Shown piece by piece: positions 51,682-61,530 of a DNA stretch of 64,000 nt (positions are counted from its first letter, which is position 1; each line of letters starts with the position of its first letter). Origin of the DNA: Variovorax paradoxus (GTDB lineage Bacteria; Pseudomonadota; Gammaproteobacteria; Burkholderiales; Burkholderiaceae_C); the NCBI RefSeq assembly GCF_018614875.1, contig NZ_JAGGNW010000001.1:1-64000 (forward strand), read 5' to 3'. Both the position numbers and the translations under genes were made by a program. The notes beneath the pieces were generated by a model. That model saw only the letters and a list, made by a program, of their open reading frames with translations, searched no databases and was not told the origin of the DNA.

Positions 51682-53574
51682 ATGAAATTCTCAATCAGCT
51701 CTCTTTTAAGATCTCGGGTGTTTGGAGCTTCGTTGCTCCTGAGCTCTCTGATCGCTGGCTGCGGCGGTGGCGGAGGCGGCGGCGGTCTGGGTCCGATCTT
51801 GGGTCCGCCAGCGCTTGGCGTCGCGCCCACCGTGACATCCACTGCGCCGGCCGCCAAGGAGCCGCCGGTCACCGGCGTCGCTACCAGCAGCAGCGTGCGG
51901 GCGACATTCAGCAAGCCGATGGCCGCTGGCAGCCTCTCGCCCGCCAGCTTCACGCTCGCCTGCCCGGCGGGTTCGCCCGTCAGCGCATCGGTGACCTACG
52001 ATGCGGCCACGTCGACGGCCACATTGACGCCCGCCGCGGCGCTGCCGCCCGGCACGCTGTGCGTTGCGACGATAACCACGTCGGCGCGCGACACCACCGG
52101 GCTCGCACTGGCCAGTAACTTCAGTTGGCGCTTCCGCACTGCGGCCCTGCCCGATGCCACCCGCCCCACGGTCATCCTGACGGTGCCGGCTGCGGCGTCC
52201 ACAGGCGTGGCAACCAACACGCGCATCACGGCGACCTTCAGCGAAGCGATGAATCCGGTCACGATCTCGAGCGCCAGCTTTGCGATCACGAGCGGCAGTC
52301 CCGCCATTGCCGTCAGCGGTACGGTGACCTACGCGGCTTCCAGCCGCACAGCGACGTTCACACCGACTGCTTCCACGCTGCCTGTGAACACCTTGTTCAC
52401 CGCGACGATCACAACCGCCGCAACTGACGCGTCGGGCAATGCACTCGCCGGCAATACGGCCGTCGCGCCCAACGGGGGCAACCATGTCTGGACCTTCACG
52501 ACGGGGTCGACGGCGGACGCCGTCCCTCCGACGGTGCTCGGCGTCAATCCGATCGCGGGCGCTGCCGGCGTATGCCGCAACAAGTCGGTCAATGCGACCT
52601 TCAGCGAGCCCATGGATCCGTCTTCGTTCGACGAGACGACGTTCCGGATTGCCGACAACGGCGTGGCCGTCCCCGGGGCAGTGAGTTATGACCCCGTGAA
52701 TCGGATCGCCAGTTTCGTTCCCAGCGCGCCGGCAGGCTTCGCCGCCAACGCGACGCTCTCCGCCACCATCGTCTCTGGCGCAGCCGGCGTGCGGGACTTG
52801 GCGGGCAACCCGCTCGCGCTTGATGTCGTATGGAGCTTCTCGACCAGTGCCCAGCCTTGTGTCCCATCGGTCGATCTGCGATCAATTGCGAGCTTCGGTG
52901 CTTTCGGCGGCGGCGCCGGGATAACCAACCAGGGCATCAACACCGTGGTTGGCGGCAATCTTGGCACGACCGCAGCATGCACGCTCGTGACTGGCCTGCA
53001 CGATCCGTTCGACGTCTATACGGAGACGCCGCTGAATATCGGCGCGGTCGGCGGCACGATCTACTGCGCACCGCCCGCACCGGGCACGGTGGCGAAATTC
53101 GACTTCGCAACCCAGGCCCGCGCAGACGCTCAGGCGAGCTACAACCAGCTTGCCGCGCTGCCCGCCGGCAGCGACCCCGGAGCGGGTCAACTGGGTGGAC
53201 TGATTCTGCCGCCCGCCGTCTACACCGCCGCGGGAGGCACATTCTCGATCACCTCCGGAGACTTGACGCTCGATGCACAGGGCGATGCCAACGCGACATG
53301 GGTATTCCAGAGTTCCGCCTCCATGACGATCGGCCTGCCTGGCATCGCGCGCCGCGTGCTCCTCATCAACGGCGCCAAGGCGGGCAACGTGTTCTGGCAG
53401 GTCGGCTCCGGCGGACGGATCGAAGATGGCAGCTCGATGGTCGGCACCATCATCGCACCAGCCGGCGTCACGATTTCCACCGCCGGCCAGACGGTGCAGA
53501 CGACCTTGACGGGCCGAGCCATCGGCCTGACTGCCTCGGTCACCATGGTCAACACAACGATCGTCGCGCCATGA
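51682..53574 (+). CDS. Lipoprotein with Big_5 Ig-like repeats and DUF3494 (ice-binding-like) domain
   Basis: A 630-residue surface lipoprotein. The lipobox LIAGC is followed by a poly-Gly run. Three Ig-like Big_5 repeats (about 50-155, 160-275, 280-400) each carry a VxATFSxxM core (VRATFSKPM, ITATFSEAM, VNATFSEPM). A C-terminal DUF3494 beta-helix domain (about 405-630) begins SIASFGAFGGGAGITNQGIN and contains DFATQARADAQASYNQLA. DUF3494 includes bacterial ice-binding adhesins, but many members are adhesins without known ice activity. The OmpA-type gene follows after 49 bases. Confidence 0.85.
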   Translation: MKFSISSLLRSRVFGASLLLSSLIAGCGGGGGGGGLGPILGPPALGVAPTVTSTAPAAKEPPVTGVATSSSVRATFSKPMAAGSLSPASFTLACPAGSPVSASVTYDAATSTATLTPAAALPPGTLCVATITTSARDTTGLALASNFSWRFRTAALPDATRPTVILTVPAAASTGVATNTRITATFSEAMNPVTISSASFAITSGSPAIAVSGTVTYAASSRTATFTPTASTLPVNTLFTATITTAATDASGNALAGNTAVAPNGGNHVWTFTTGSTADAVPPTVLGVNPIAGAAGVCRNKSVNATFSEPMDPSSFDETTFRIADNGVAVPGAVSYDPVNRIASFVPSAPAGFAANATLSATIVSGAAGVRDLAGNPLALDVVWSFSTSAQPCVPSVDLRSIASFGAFGGGAGITNQGINTVVGGNLGTTAACTLVTGLHDPFDVYTETPLNIGAVGGTIYCAPPAPGTVAKFDFATQARADAQASYNQLAALPAGSDPGAGQLGGLILPPAVYTAAGGTFSITSGDLTLDAQGDANATWVFQSSASMTIGLPGIARRVLLINGAKAGNVFWQVGSGGRIEDGSSMVGTIIAPAGVTISTAGQTVQTTLTGRAIGLTASVTMVNTTIVAP

Positions 53575-53623
53575 CACGCCCGATGCTCAGCCCCGTTCGT
53601 CGGCACCCCCTAGAAAGACCTCG

Positions 53624-54763
53624 ATGAATACCAAGCGCATGCTGCCTCTCCTCAGTGCTGCCGCGATCAGTTCTCTAGCCGGCGCCGGTGCCTTGGCACA
53701 GGACAACGGGTACTACTACGGGGGACTTTCCGTCGGCCAGTCGCGAGCGAAGATCGACGATGAACGCATTGCAGCGGGTCTCCTTGGCGCCGGACTGGGA
53801 ACGACGTCGCTGTCATTGAACGAACGCGGCACGGCCTTCAAGCTCTTCGGCGGCTACCAGTTCAACCGCTACTTCGCGCTGGAAGGCGGCTACTTCGATC
53901 TCGGAAAATTCGGCTACGCTGCCACCACGTGGCCCACGGGCACCCTCGACGGCCAGATCAAATTGCGCGGCTTCAACCTCGATCTGGTCGGGACGTTGCC
54001 AATTACGGAACGGTTCTCCGTCATCGGCAGGGTTGGCGCACAGGTCGCCAAGGCAAGCGACCGCTTCAGCGGGACCGGTGCTGTCCAGGTCCTCACGCCC
54101 AACCCGAGCAAACGCGACACGAACTACAAGGTCGGTCTGGGCATTCAGTACGAGGTCACACCGTCGTTTCTGATCCGTGGCGAAGCCGAACGGTATCGGA
54201 TCAACGATGCGATCGGCAACCGGGGCGACGTGAACACTTTTTCGGTGACGCTGATGTTCCCGTTCGGCCGCGCGGTCGCTCCCGCATCGCATCCGGTGGT
54301 CACGTCCTCTTATGTAGCGCCCCCGCCGACCACCGAGCCGCCCCCGCCGCCGGTGCAGGTTGTGCCGGCACCGGCACGCAAGCGTGTGAGCTTTTCCGCG
54401 GACTCGCTCTTTGCGTTCGACGCCGCGACGCTGCGCCCGGAAGGCCGTGACGCACTCGACAGGTTCATGAAGGACCTCGGCGGCCTGCGCTTCGATGCGG
54501 TCCATATCGAAGGTCACACAGATCGGCTGGGTTCCGCTGCATATAACCAGAGACTCTCGATGCGGCGCGCGCAGACGGTCAGGCAGTACTTCATTGCACA
54601 GGGACGCTTCGAGCCGGCGAAACTCGTGGCGACGGGAAAGGGCGAGAACGCGCCGGTGACTCTCCCTGGAGACTGCAAAGGGAGCGCCCCGACGCCGACG
54701 TTGATCGCCTGCCTTCAGCCTGATCGCCGAGTCGTCGTCGAGGTCAGCGGCGCCACTGATTGA
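53624..54763 (+). CDS. OmpA-family outer-membrane protein
   Basis: A 379-residue protein. The signal peptide ends near GALAQ. The N-terminal eight-stranded barrel (about 30-215; NGYYYGGLSVGQSRAKIDDE to TFSVTLMFPFG) is followed by a Pro-rich linker. The C-terminal OmpA peptidoglycan-binding domain (about 260-379; DSLFAFDAATLRPEGRDALD, VHIEGHTDRLGSAAYNQRLS) is standard. It is linked with the DUF3494 lipoprotein, a pairing seen in Burkholderiales envelopes. Confidence 0.9.
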   Translation: MNTKRMLPLLSAAAISSLAGAGALAQDNGYYYGGLSVGQSRAKIDDERIAAGLLGAGLGTTSLSLNERGTAFKLFGGYQFNRYFALEGGYFDLGKFGYAATTWPTGTLDGQIKLRGFNLDLVGTLPITERFSVIGRVGAQVAKASDRFSGTGAVQVLTPNPSKRDTNYKVGLGIQYEVTPSFLIRGEAERYRINDAIGNRGDVNTFSVTLMFPFGRAVAPASHPVVTSSYVAPPPTTEPPPPPVQVVPAPARKRVSFSADSLFAFDAATLRPEGRDALDRFMKDLGGLRFDAVHIEGHTDRLGSAAYNQRLSMRRAQTVRQYFIAQGRFEPAKLVATGKGENAPVTLPGDCKGSAPTPTLIACLQPDRRVVVEVSGATD

Positions 54764-54814
54764 AGCGCTGCAGGGCCATCGGGGAGCGCGGGAACGCGCC
54801 AACCGCGCCACTGC

Positions 54815-55939
54815 CTAATGGACCGAGTGCAGCGGAAGGCTGATGGTGAACACGCAGCCCGAGCCCGGCACGTCGCGCACCGTCAACGTTCCATAGTCCG
54901 CTTCAATGGTTTGACGAGCGATCGAGAGCCCGAGTCCCAGGCCCGCCCTGCGGTCGTTGTTGGGGGTGAAGGGAATGAACATCTTTGCGGCGCCACCTGG
55001 CGGCAATCCCCCGCAATGGTCCTCGACATCGATGAGGACGCGGTCGCCCGAGGCGTAGGCGCTCAGGGTCACCATGGAATTCTCCTGGGTGTACTTGAAG
55101 GCGTTCTGCAGCACGTTGGCCAGCGCCGCATGAAGCAGATCGCGGTTGGCCAGGATCGCCAGCGAGGGGGGCACGGTTCGCACCTCGAAGACGGCGCCTT
55201 TGCGCGCCACATCGAGCCGGGCCACGAGATCGACATCTGCAATGAAAGATGCGACCGAGAAAGTCTGGCGCTGATCTGCCCCTTCTCCCCTCACTTCGGC
55301 CGTGGCGCGGCTGATCAACAGTCCGAGTGTTGAAAGGCTCCGCTTCAGGACCGCGCCCGTGGCGCCGCTGACGGTCATATTGCCTAATTCGAGCGCCCGC
55401 ACGGCGAGCGTGGCCGTTCCGAGCGAATTGCGCAGTTCGTGAACCAGGAATCCGAGCCGCTGCTTTTCGCCAGCGATCTGCTGCACCGAGATCTGCGCAT
55501 CGCGTTGGGAGCTGAATTCCGTGACGGCGTCCGCAATGGCGTTGTCCAGACAACGGTTCAGCGTGCGGAACTCGCCCACGGCAAATGGCGCATCCCTCTC
55601 GAATGCGAGGTCTGTGATGGCTTGGCAGAGATCGCCATAGTCATGAACGACCTGGTCCACGGTGTAGCCCAGATCGAGCAGTTCCTTGCCATGCGCAGTA
55701 GCGCTCACGCCTATTTCCGACAGGGCCAGAGAATCGCCCCCTGAGGGCCCCGAGATGGCGATGCTCACATCCATCTCATCGTCTTCTTCCGCAGCGAGCG
55801 TTCTCGTGAGTTGGTCCAGGAACATGGGCACTCCATGGGCCAGTTGCTTTTCGGTCGCCGCGCGCAGGGGGCGTTGCGCAACCTTCGCTTTGCACCTTGC
55901 AACCAGTTCGTCGCGGTTGTTGGAAAGGAAACGGTGCAT
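54815..55939 (-). CDS. Soluble sensor histidine kinase
   Basis: A 374-residue kinase without membrane segments. The N-terminal 170 residues form a helical sensory domain of the RsbRD type (NRDELVARCKAKVAQRPLRA, VDQVVHDYGDLCQAITDLAF). The phosphoacceptor region is GFLVHELRNSLGTATLAVRA with His near 190. The ATPase has N-box ALANVLQNAFKYT and G-boxes DVEDHCGGLPPG and GLGLGLSIARQ. No response regulator is adjacent, so it is an orphan kinase; it may act on a distant regulator. Confidence 0.88.
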   Translation of the reverse strand: MHRFLSNNRDELVARCKAKVAQRPLRAATEKQLAHGVPMFLDQLTRTLAAEEDDEMDVSIAISGPSGGDSLALSEIGVSATAHGKELLDLGYTVDQVVHDYGDLCQAITDLAFERDAPFAVGEFRTLNRCLDNAIADAVTEFSSQRDAQISVQQIAGEKQRLGFLVHELRNSLGTATLAVRALELGNMTVSGATGAVLKRSLSTLGLLISRATAEVRGEGADQRQTFSVASFIADVDLVARLDVARKGAVFEVRTVPPSLAILANRDLLHAALANVLQNAFKYTQENSMVTLSAYASGDRVLIDVEDHCGGLPPGGAAKMFIPFTPNNDRRAGLGLGLSIARQTIEADYGTLTVRDVPGSGCVFTISLPLHSVH

Positions 55940-56098
55940 GAAGACCTCCTGGGTCGGGACACGAAGCGGCGGGGCAGGCCAGCAGCTCGTGCTTCGGAGG
56001 CTCGGCCAACACTATAGACGCAACGCCGTCTCAGACGCGTTCGCGGTGTAGCGCGACGGACCTTGGCCACCAAAGGCGAGTCCGCTGCACGCTCTTCC

Positions 56099-56535
56099 TC
56101 AATGATCGGTCTTTCTGCGAAAGGCATCTTCCGTCTGCAGTGCGCCGAAGAAGCGGCGCAGGTCGTCGACGACGAGCTGCGGCTGCGTTTCGTTGGCGAA
56201 ATGCCCGCCATGTGGCATCTCGGTCCACTGTACCAGCCGGGTGTGCGAGCGGGCTGCGAAGCGGCGCACCGAGCGGAAGTCGTCCGGGAACACTGCCACC
56301 GCCGTGGGCGTGTGGTTGGGCAGCTCACGGTAGCCTGCGCCGCTGGCGGCGTTGGCCAGGTAGATCTCAGCCGCCTGGCCACCGGTGGCGGTGAACCAGT
56401 AGAGCGACACGTGCGTCAGGAAACGATCCCGGTCGACTTCGGCGACCCGTTCGCCTTCGAAGCCGAAGAACAGCTCGGCATTCCAGGCCGGCAAGGCCGC
56501 GGGCGAATCGACCAGCCCGTAGGCCAGCGTGCATG
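56099..56535 (-). pseudogene. Epoxide hydrolase C-terminal fragment
   Basis: The frame reads TLAYGLVDSPAALPAWNAEL, FLTHVSLYWFTATGGQAAEI, MPHGGHFANETQPQLVVDDL. This is the C-terminal third of an EPHX1-like alpha/beta-hydrolase, including the catalytic His in HGGHF. The nucleophile Asp part is missing. At its 5' side the sequence passes directly into a PIN-domain fragment, so a deletion or recombination joined the two. Confidence 0.7.
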
Positions 56536-56736
56536 GCCTGTGCTGCGGACGCGATCTGCGCCTCCATGTTTGGCCTGTCCCGTAGGAGGCTGCGCGACCA
56601 TTCGGCCCGAATGTGGGCGGACCATTTTGCACTGTGAGAGGTCCGCATGTGCCAGACTCAGCAGAAGGTCACGCAGCAGGGCCGGGTAGAGAACGTTGGC
56701 ATCGAGCAATGCTGTGTAACGTGCGCTGCCAGCCAC
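56536..56736 (-). pseudogene. PIN-domain toxin fragment, frameshifted
   Basis: It starts with GTG directly after the antitoxin stop: MAGSARYTALLDANVLYPAL, LLSLAHADL, with the first catalytic Asp in LLDANV. The natural continuation WSAHIRAEWSRSLLRDRPNM is in another frame, so there is an indel near 56640. The gene ends abruptly at the epoxide-hydrolase fragment, lacking the later PIN acidic residues. The toxin is dead. Confidence 0.65.
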
Positions 56737-56979
56737 TCACAACTCCTCGCCCATTTCCTGGGAGAGGTCGCTGAGTCGCTTTAGCGCCGCTTCGGGACGC
56801 TGCTTTTGCTCCTCTTGATAGCGGGTTAGTTCTTCGAATTCGATGCGCCGGTGCCGATTCACGAGGCGACACTTCAGCCTTCCGGTTTCGATTTCCTTGA
56901 TCACAAATGGGCGCGAAACGTTCAAGGACGCAGCAGCCTGCTGTGTGGTGAGTTCCAATTTCTGAGGCACGAGCATCAT
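56737..56979 (-). CDS. Excisionase-type antitoxin of the broken PIN toxin
   Basis: An 80-residue helix-turn-helix protein: VPQKLELTTQQAAASLNVSR, then PFVIKEIETGRLKCRLVNRH, FEELTRYQEEQKQRPEAAL. It is of the type found upstream of PIN toxins. Homologues usually have a slightly longer N-terminus; here it meets the dehydrogenase fragment near 56985, so the start may be truncated. It probably survives as an orphan antitoxin. Confidence 0.6.
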   Translation of the reverse strand: MMLVPQKLELTTQQAAASLNVSRPFVIKEIETGRLKCRLVNRHRRIEFEELTRYQEEQKQRPEAALKRLSDLSQEMGEEL

Positions 56980-56984
56980 CGGCT

Positions 56985-57096
56985 CGCGCTGAGCCCGCAC
57001 ATCGGCGGCGTGACCGGCGATGCCTATCTGAACATGGGTGTCGCCGCGGCGAACAACGTGTTGCAGATGCTCGCGCGCCAGCCGGCCGCGAGCTGA
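56985..57096 (+). pseudogene. D-2-hydroxyacid dehydrogenase C-terminal fragment
   Basis: The plus-strand frame reads LALSPHIGGVTGDAYLNMGV, then AAANNVLQMLARQPAAS and stop. This is the catalytic-His loop and last helix of SerA-like D-2-hydroxyacid dehydrogenases. All upstream parts are gone, replaced by the minus-strand antitoxin. Confidence 0.65.
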
Positions 57097-57252
57097 GCGT
57101 GTGGCAACGTGCGGCGAATGACCGCGCGAAGCGTCACGCGCTTTCGTCGAAACGGCGAAAAGGCTGATGGCTTCGACGTTCTGCTCTCTACCGCCTGCCA
57201 GCCTTCGCTTCTACATTTTCCTGACGGAGCCACAGCTCCTTGGAGAAACAAA

Positions 57253-58383
57253 ATGTCGAAGCTGCAAGTCAAGAATGTTCTGGTTTTGGGTGCGGGCAAG
57301 GTGGGCAGCACGGTGGCGGACATGATCGCCGAATACCACCGCATTCCCGTGACGCTGGCCGATCAGCGCGCCGGCAAGCCAGCGGACGATCCGCTGGTGC
57401 GGCAGATCACGCTGAATGTGGAAGACGACGCGGCGCTTGCCAGCGAACTGGCGTCGCACACCGTGGTCATCAATGCGTTGCCGTTCTTCCTGGCGGCGCG
57501 TGTCGCCACGCAGGCGGCCCGGTTGGGCGTGCACTATTTCGACCTCACGGAAGACGTGGCGGCCACCCATGCCATCCGCCAGCTGTCCAGCGAGGCCACC
57601 TCGGTGCTGATGCCGCAAAGCGGGCTCGCGCCCGGCGTGATCGGCATGCTCGGCGGCCATCTGGCGGGGCACTTCGACGAGCTCTACGACCTGCGCCTGC
57701 GCGTCGGCGCGCTGACGCGCAATGCCACCAACAGCCTTCGCTACAACTTCACCTGGAGCATCGACGGCGTCATCAACGAATACTGCAACCCCTGCGATGC
57801 GATCGTGAACGGCCAGATCGTTTCGGTCCAGGCCCTCGAGGGCCATGAAACCTTCACGCTCGACGCGGAAGCCTTCGAAGCCTTCAATACCTCGGGCGGA
57901 CTGGGCACGCTCTGCGAGACGCTGCGCGGCAAGGTGCGCAACCTCGACTACAAGACCATCCGCTATCCGGGCCATCGCGATGCGATGAACTTCCTGCTGC
58001 ACGACCTGCGACTGATCGAGCGCCGCGACCTGCTGCGCCAGGTGCTCGAGCATGCCGTGCCGCACAGCCGGGAAGACGTGGTGATCGTGTTCGCTTCGGC
58101 CTCGGGCCTGCGCGACGGGCGGTTCGAACAGGAAACCCGCGTGGGCCGCGTGTTCGGCTCCAGGCTTCGCGGCAAGGACCGCACCGCGATCGAGCTCACC
58201 ACGGCGGCCGGGGTCGTCGGCGTGTTCGAGCTGCTGCTGCAGGGCCAGCTGCCCCGGTCTGGCTTCGTCGGGCAGGAGCAGGTACCGCTCGAGGCGTTTC
58301 TCTCGACGCGCGTGGGCCACTACTACCAGGGGCTCGGCGTGACCGCATCCAGCCCCTCGCACCAGGAACCCGCCGAAGCCTGA
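57253..58383 (+). CDS. Saccharopine dehydrogenase-like oxidoreductase
   Basis: A 376-residue NAD(P)-binding protein. The Rossmann start VKNVLVLGAGKVGSTVADMI is followed by the saccharopine dehydrogenase fold (VVINALPFFLAARVATQAAR, LMPQSGLAPGVIGMLGGHLA, NSLRYNFTWSIDGVINEYCN). It probably oxidises an opine-like or saccharopine-like amino-acid conjugate. It is the first gene of a cluster with a TPP enzyme, a FAD amino-acid dehydrogenase and an amino-acid ABC importer. Confidence 0.8.
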   Translation: MSKLQVKNVLVLGAGKVGSTVADMIAEYHRIPVTLADQRAGKPADDPLVRQITLNVEDDAALASELASHTVVINALPFFLAARVATQAARLGVHYFDLTEDVAATHAIRQLSSEATSVLMPQSGLAPGVIGMLGGHLAGHFDELYDLRLRVGALTRNATNSLRYNFTWSIDGVINEYCNPCDAIVNGQIVSVQALEGHETFTLDAEAFEAFNTSGGLGTLCETLRGKVRNLDYKTIRYPGHRDAMNFLLHDLRLIERRDLLRQVLEHAVPHSREDVVIVFASASGLRDGRFEQETRVGRVFGSRLRGKDRTAIELTTAAGVVGVFELLLQGQLPRSGFVGQEQVPLEAFLSTRVGHYYQGLGVTASSPSHQEPAEA

Positions 58384-58405
58384 GCGCTTCGCGCAACCGG
58401 CCATC

Positions 58406-58450
58406 GGGGAGCACCCTCTCCCCGGGAGCCACCCTTTTCTTTTTTTCCCC
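58406..58450 (+). terminator. Hairpin with T-rich tail between two cluster genes
   Basis: GGGGAG and CTCCCC pair around a short loop, and a TTTTCTTTTTTT tract follows about 10 bases later. It could attenuate transcription into the TPP-enzyme gene. Confidence 0.4.
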
Positions 58451-58466
58451 GGACAGGAGTTTTGCC

Positions 58467-60217
58467 ATGCGTGGTGCAGACGTGCTCGTGCAGATGTTGA
58501 TCAACTACGGCGTCGACGTGCTTTTCGGTGTTCCCGGCGACACCAACGTGCCCTTCTACGAAGCGCTTCAGCGCCGCCAGCGCGACATCGAACATGTCAT
58601 GGCCCGCGACGAGCGCTCCGCCGGCTACATGGCCGATGCCTATGCGCGGCTGACCGACAAGCCCGGCATCTTCGAAGCCCCTCCGGCGCGGGCGCGATGT
58701 ACTCGCTGCCGCCGCTGGCGGAATCGAATGCTTCTTCTGTGCCGGTCATCCTGCTGACCATCGACCTCCCTTTGCCCGGCGAGGGCCGCGGCATGATCAC
58801 CGAGCTCGACTGCGCCAGACTCTTCGAACCGGTCACGAAGATGTCGGTGCAAGTCAAGTCGCCGGAGAAGCTGCCCGAGATCATTCGCCGCGCGTTCCGC
58901 GTGGCCTGCTCCGGAACGCCCGGCGCCGTGCACCTGCAGATCCCGGAAGACATGCTACTGGCAGAGATCGACCCCGACACGATCTCGCTGCACGCCGAGC
59001 CTGAATGCAGGACCTTCCCGGCCTACCCCATGGCGCCCGCGCCGGGCAAGATGAGCGAGCTCTTTGCCCTGCTCGGGAACGCCTCGAAGCCGCTGTTTGT
59101 CGCCGGCGGCGGCGTGAACCGCTCCTGTGCCGGCAGCGCACTCACCGACGTGGCCGCGAAGCTCAATGTGCCGGTGGTCAATACCATCACCGGCCAGGGC
59201 GCGCTTCCCGACGAACATCGCCTGGCCATCGGCGTCATCGGCGACAACGGCTTTCACCCCCATGCCAACCGCGCCCTCGAGGAATCGGACCTGGTGATCT
59301 TCGTCGGCTCGCGCATGGGCTCGGTCGTCACGGTCGGGTGGACCTTCCCCAAGTCGACGCTCAACAAGCGCGTGGTCCAGATCGACATCAACCCGGAGCG
59401 CCTTGCGAACAACTACGAGAACCTGCTGTCGATCGCCGCGGATGCGCAGCTGATCCTGAAGCAGATCCTGAAGGAGACACCCGCGGATTTCGATGCCTCC
59501 AAGCACACGCCCTGGATCGACCATCTCAACGCCTACCGCGCGAACTTCTGGGACCATGCCGAGAGCGTGCTCTCGCTCGACGACGTGCCGCTGCGGCCCG
59601 AGCGCGTGGTGCGCGAGTTCAGCCGCCGGCTCGAAAAATACGGCAAGGCCGTGCACATTCTTTCGGACGCCGGCACGCCCACGCCGTACATGACGCGCTT
59701 CCTGCGCATCGGCGACCGCCGCACGCGCTTCGTGATTCCGCGCGCTTTCGGCGGCCTGGGCTCCGCGATTCCCGCGGTGGTCGGCGCCTGGTATGCCGAC
59801 AAGACGCGCCGGCCGATCGGCATGTTCGGCGACGGCTCTTTCAACATGGCTGTCGGCGAGCTCGAGACGCTGGTCCGCAAGAAGGTGCCGGCGCTGCTGA
59901 TGCTCTTCAACAACGGCTGCTTCGGCTGGATCAAGGGGCTGCACCGGCTCAAGGGCCACGACGAGTGCTTCGGCGTGGACTTCCTGCCGCCGCGCGGCCA
60001 GGCCATTGCCGAGGCCTTCGACATCAAGGCCTGGACGGTCACCACGCCCGATGAACTGATCGAGGCCCTGGACGAAGCGTTCGACTACGACGGCCCCTGC
60101 CTCATGGACATTCACATCGAATCGCTGGCGGACCGCGTGCCGCCCGTCTATTCATGGCTGGCCAGGAAGCGCCTCGATCCTTTGGCGCTGGCGCCGGAAG
60201 ACGTGGCCTATCTGTAG
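58467..60217 (+). pseudogene. TPP-dependent acetolactate-synthase-like enzyme, frameshifted
   Basis: Two frames make one enzyme of about 583 residues. The first (from ATG 58467) reads VLVQMLINYGVDVLFGVPGD and DERSAGYMADAYARLTDKPG. Near 58682 one base is missing, and the protein continues from GAGAMYSLPPLAES in the other frame. The rest has the TPP-binding GDGSFNMAVGELETLVRK and ends EDVAYL. The catalytic Glu expected in the N-terminal domain is not obvious in the pieces read. It may be a true pseudogene or a single-base error in the sequence. Confidence 0.75.
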
Positions 60218-60273
60218 ATCGCGATGCCAACGGTTCACGATAGACTTTTGGGTGAATGAACCGATCGGCCTGA

Positions 60274-61530
60274 ATGAAGAACACTGTTGCCGTGCTGGGC
60301 GCGGGAATCGTCGGCGTCTCGTGTGCCCTCGAACTCCAGCGACGGGGGTTCGACGTGACGATCTTCGACAGGACCGGGCCGGGCCGCGAGACCTCCTATG
60401 GCAACGCCGGCGTGATGGCCCGCAGCTCGCTGATGCCGTTCAACCATCCCGGGTTGTGGTCCTCGCTTTCCAAGCTCCTGAAGAACAACTCCGCGAGCTT
60501 TCGCTACAACCCGCTTTTCGTCGCGAAGAACCTGCCCTGGGCGCTGAAGTTCCTGGCGAGCACGCGCGCGGCGGTCTTCCACGAGACGACCGCGGCGCTC
60601 GACGCGCTGATCCGGCTTTCGGCCACGGAGCATCGACGGCTGCTGAGCGAAGCGGGCGCGGCGCATCGCCTGCGCACGACCGGGTGGCTCTTTCTCTACC
60701 GCAGCGAAGAAGGCTTTCTCGGCAGCCAGCTCTCGCGGGATACGTTCGGGAAATTCGGCATCGCGACGCAGGCGCTCGACGCGCGAGAGCTGGCGCAACT
60801 CGAGCCACATCTGAAGCCGCTGTTTACTCGCGCGCTCTGGATCCAGGACACCTCGTCAGTGGACAGTCCGGGCCAGGTGGTCGAGGCATACGCACGGCTC
60901 TTCACCGCGCGCGGAGGCCGTGTCCAGCAGGCTTCGATCCACGGACTTCGCCGTTCGAACACAGGCGATGCCTGGCAAGTGACCGACGATGCCGGCACCG
61001 TCCGGGAGGCATCGCGCGTCGTGCTTGCACTGGGCCCCTGGACCAGGGAGTTTGCGAAGAAGGCCTTGGGCCTCTCGGTGCCGATGGCCTTCGAGCGCGG
61101 CTACCACATGCACTATCGGGCGGCCGGGGGCGCCTCTCTCGGACGCCCGGTGTACGACACCGGCGGCGGCTACGTGCTGTCGCCGATGGAGCAAGGCCTG
61201 CGCTTGTCCACGGGCGTGCAGCTGACCGATCGCGCGGCACCCAGGAACCTTGCGCAGCTGGACCTGGCCGAACAGGCTGCGCGCGAAGCGTTTCCACTCG
61301 ATGCGCGCCTAGACAGCGAGGCCTGGCTCGGAAGCCGCCCCACGTTGCCGGACAGCCGGCCCATCATCGGCGAATGCCCCGGCCGCGCAGGCCTTTGGCT
61401 CGCCTTCGGCCATCAGCACATCGGCTTCAACACCGGTCCGGGCACGGCCGCGCTGCTGGGATCGATGATGGCCGGCGAAACCTGCGCCTTCGATCCCGCG
61501 CCGTTCCGGCCTTCGCGCTTCCTCGGCTGA
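60274..61530 (+). CDS. FAD-dependent D-amino-acid dehydrogenase-like enzyme
   Basis: A 418-residue DadA-family flavoprotein. The Rossmann motif VAVLGAGIVGVSCALELQRR is followed by DRTGPGRETSYGNAGVM. The C-terminus has GSRPTLPDSRPIIGECPGRA, then FGHQHIGFNTGPGTA. It oxidises D-amino acids or secondary amines such as opines and feeds electrons to quinones. It follows the TPP-enzyme gene by 56 bases. The neighbours (saccharopine-dehydrogenase-like, amino-acid importer) fit catabolism of an amino-acid conjugate. Confidence 0.88.
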   Translation: MKNTVAVLGAGIVGVSCALELQRRGFDVTIFDRTGPGRETSYGNAGVMARSSLMPFNHPGLWSSLSKLLKNNSASFRYNPLFVAKNLPWALKFLASTRAAVFHETTAALDALIRLSATEHRRLLSEAGAAHRLRTTGWLFLYRSEEGFLGSQLSRDTFGKFGIATQALDARELAQLEPHLKPLFTRALWIQDTSSVDSPGQVVEAYARLFTARGGRVQQASIHGLRRSNTGDAWQVTDDAGTVREASRVVLALGPWTREFAKKALGLSVPMAFERGYHMHYRAAGGASLGRPVYDTGGGYVLSPMEQGLRLSTGVQLTDRAAPRNLAQLDLAEQAAREAFPLDARLDSEAWLGSRPTLPDSRPIIGECPGRAGLWLAFGHQHIGFNTGPGTAALLGSMMAGETCAFDPAPFRPSRFLG

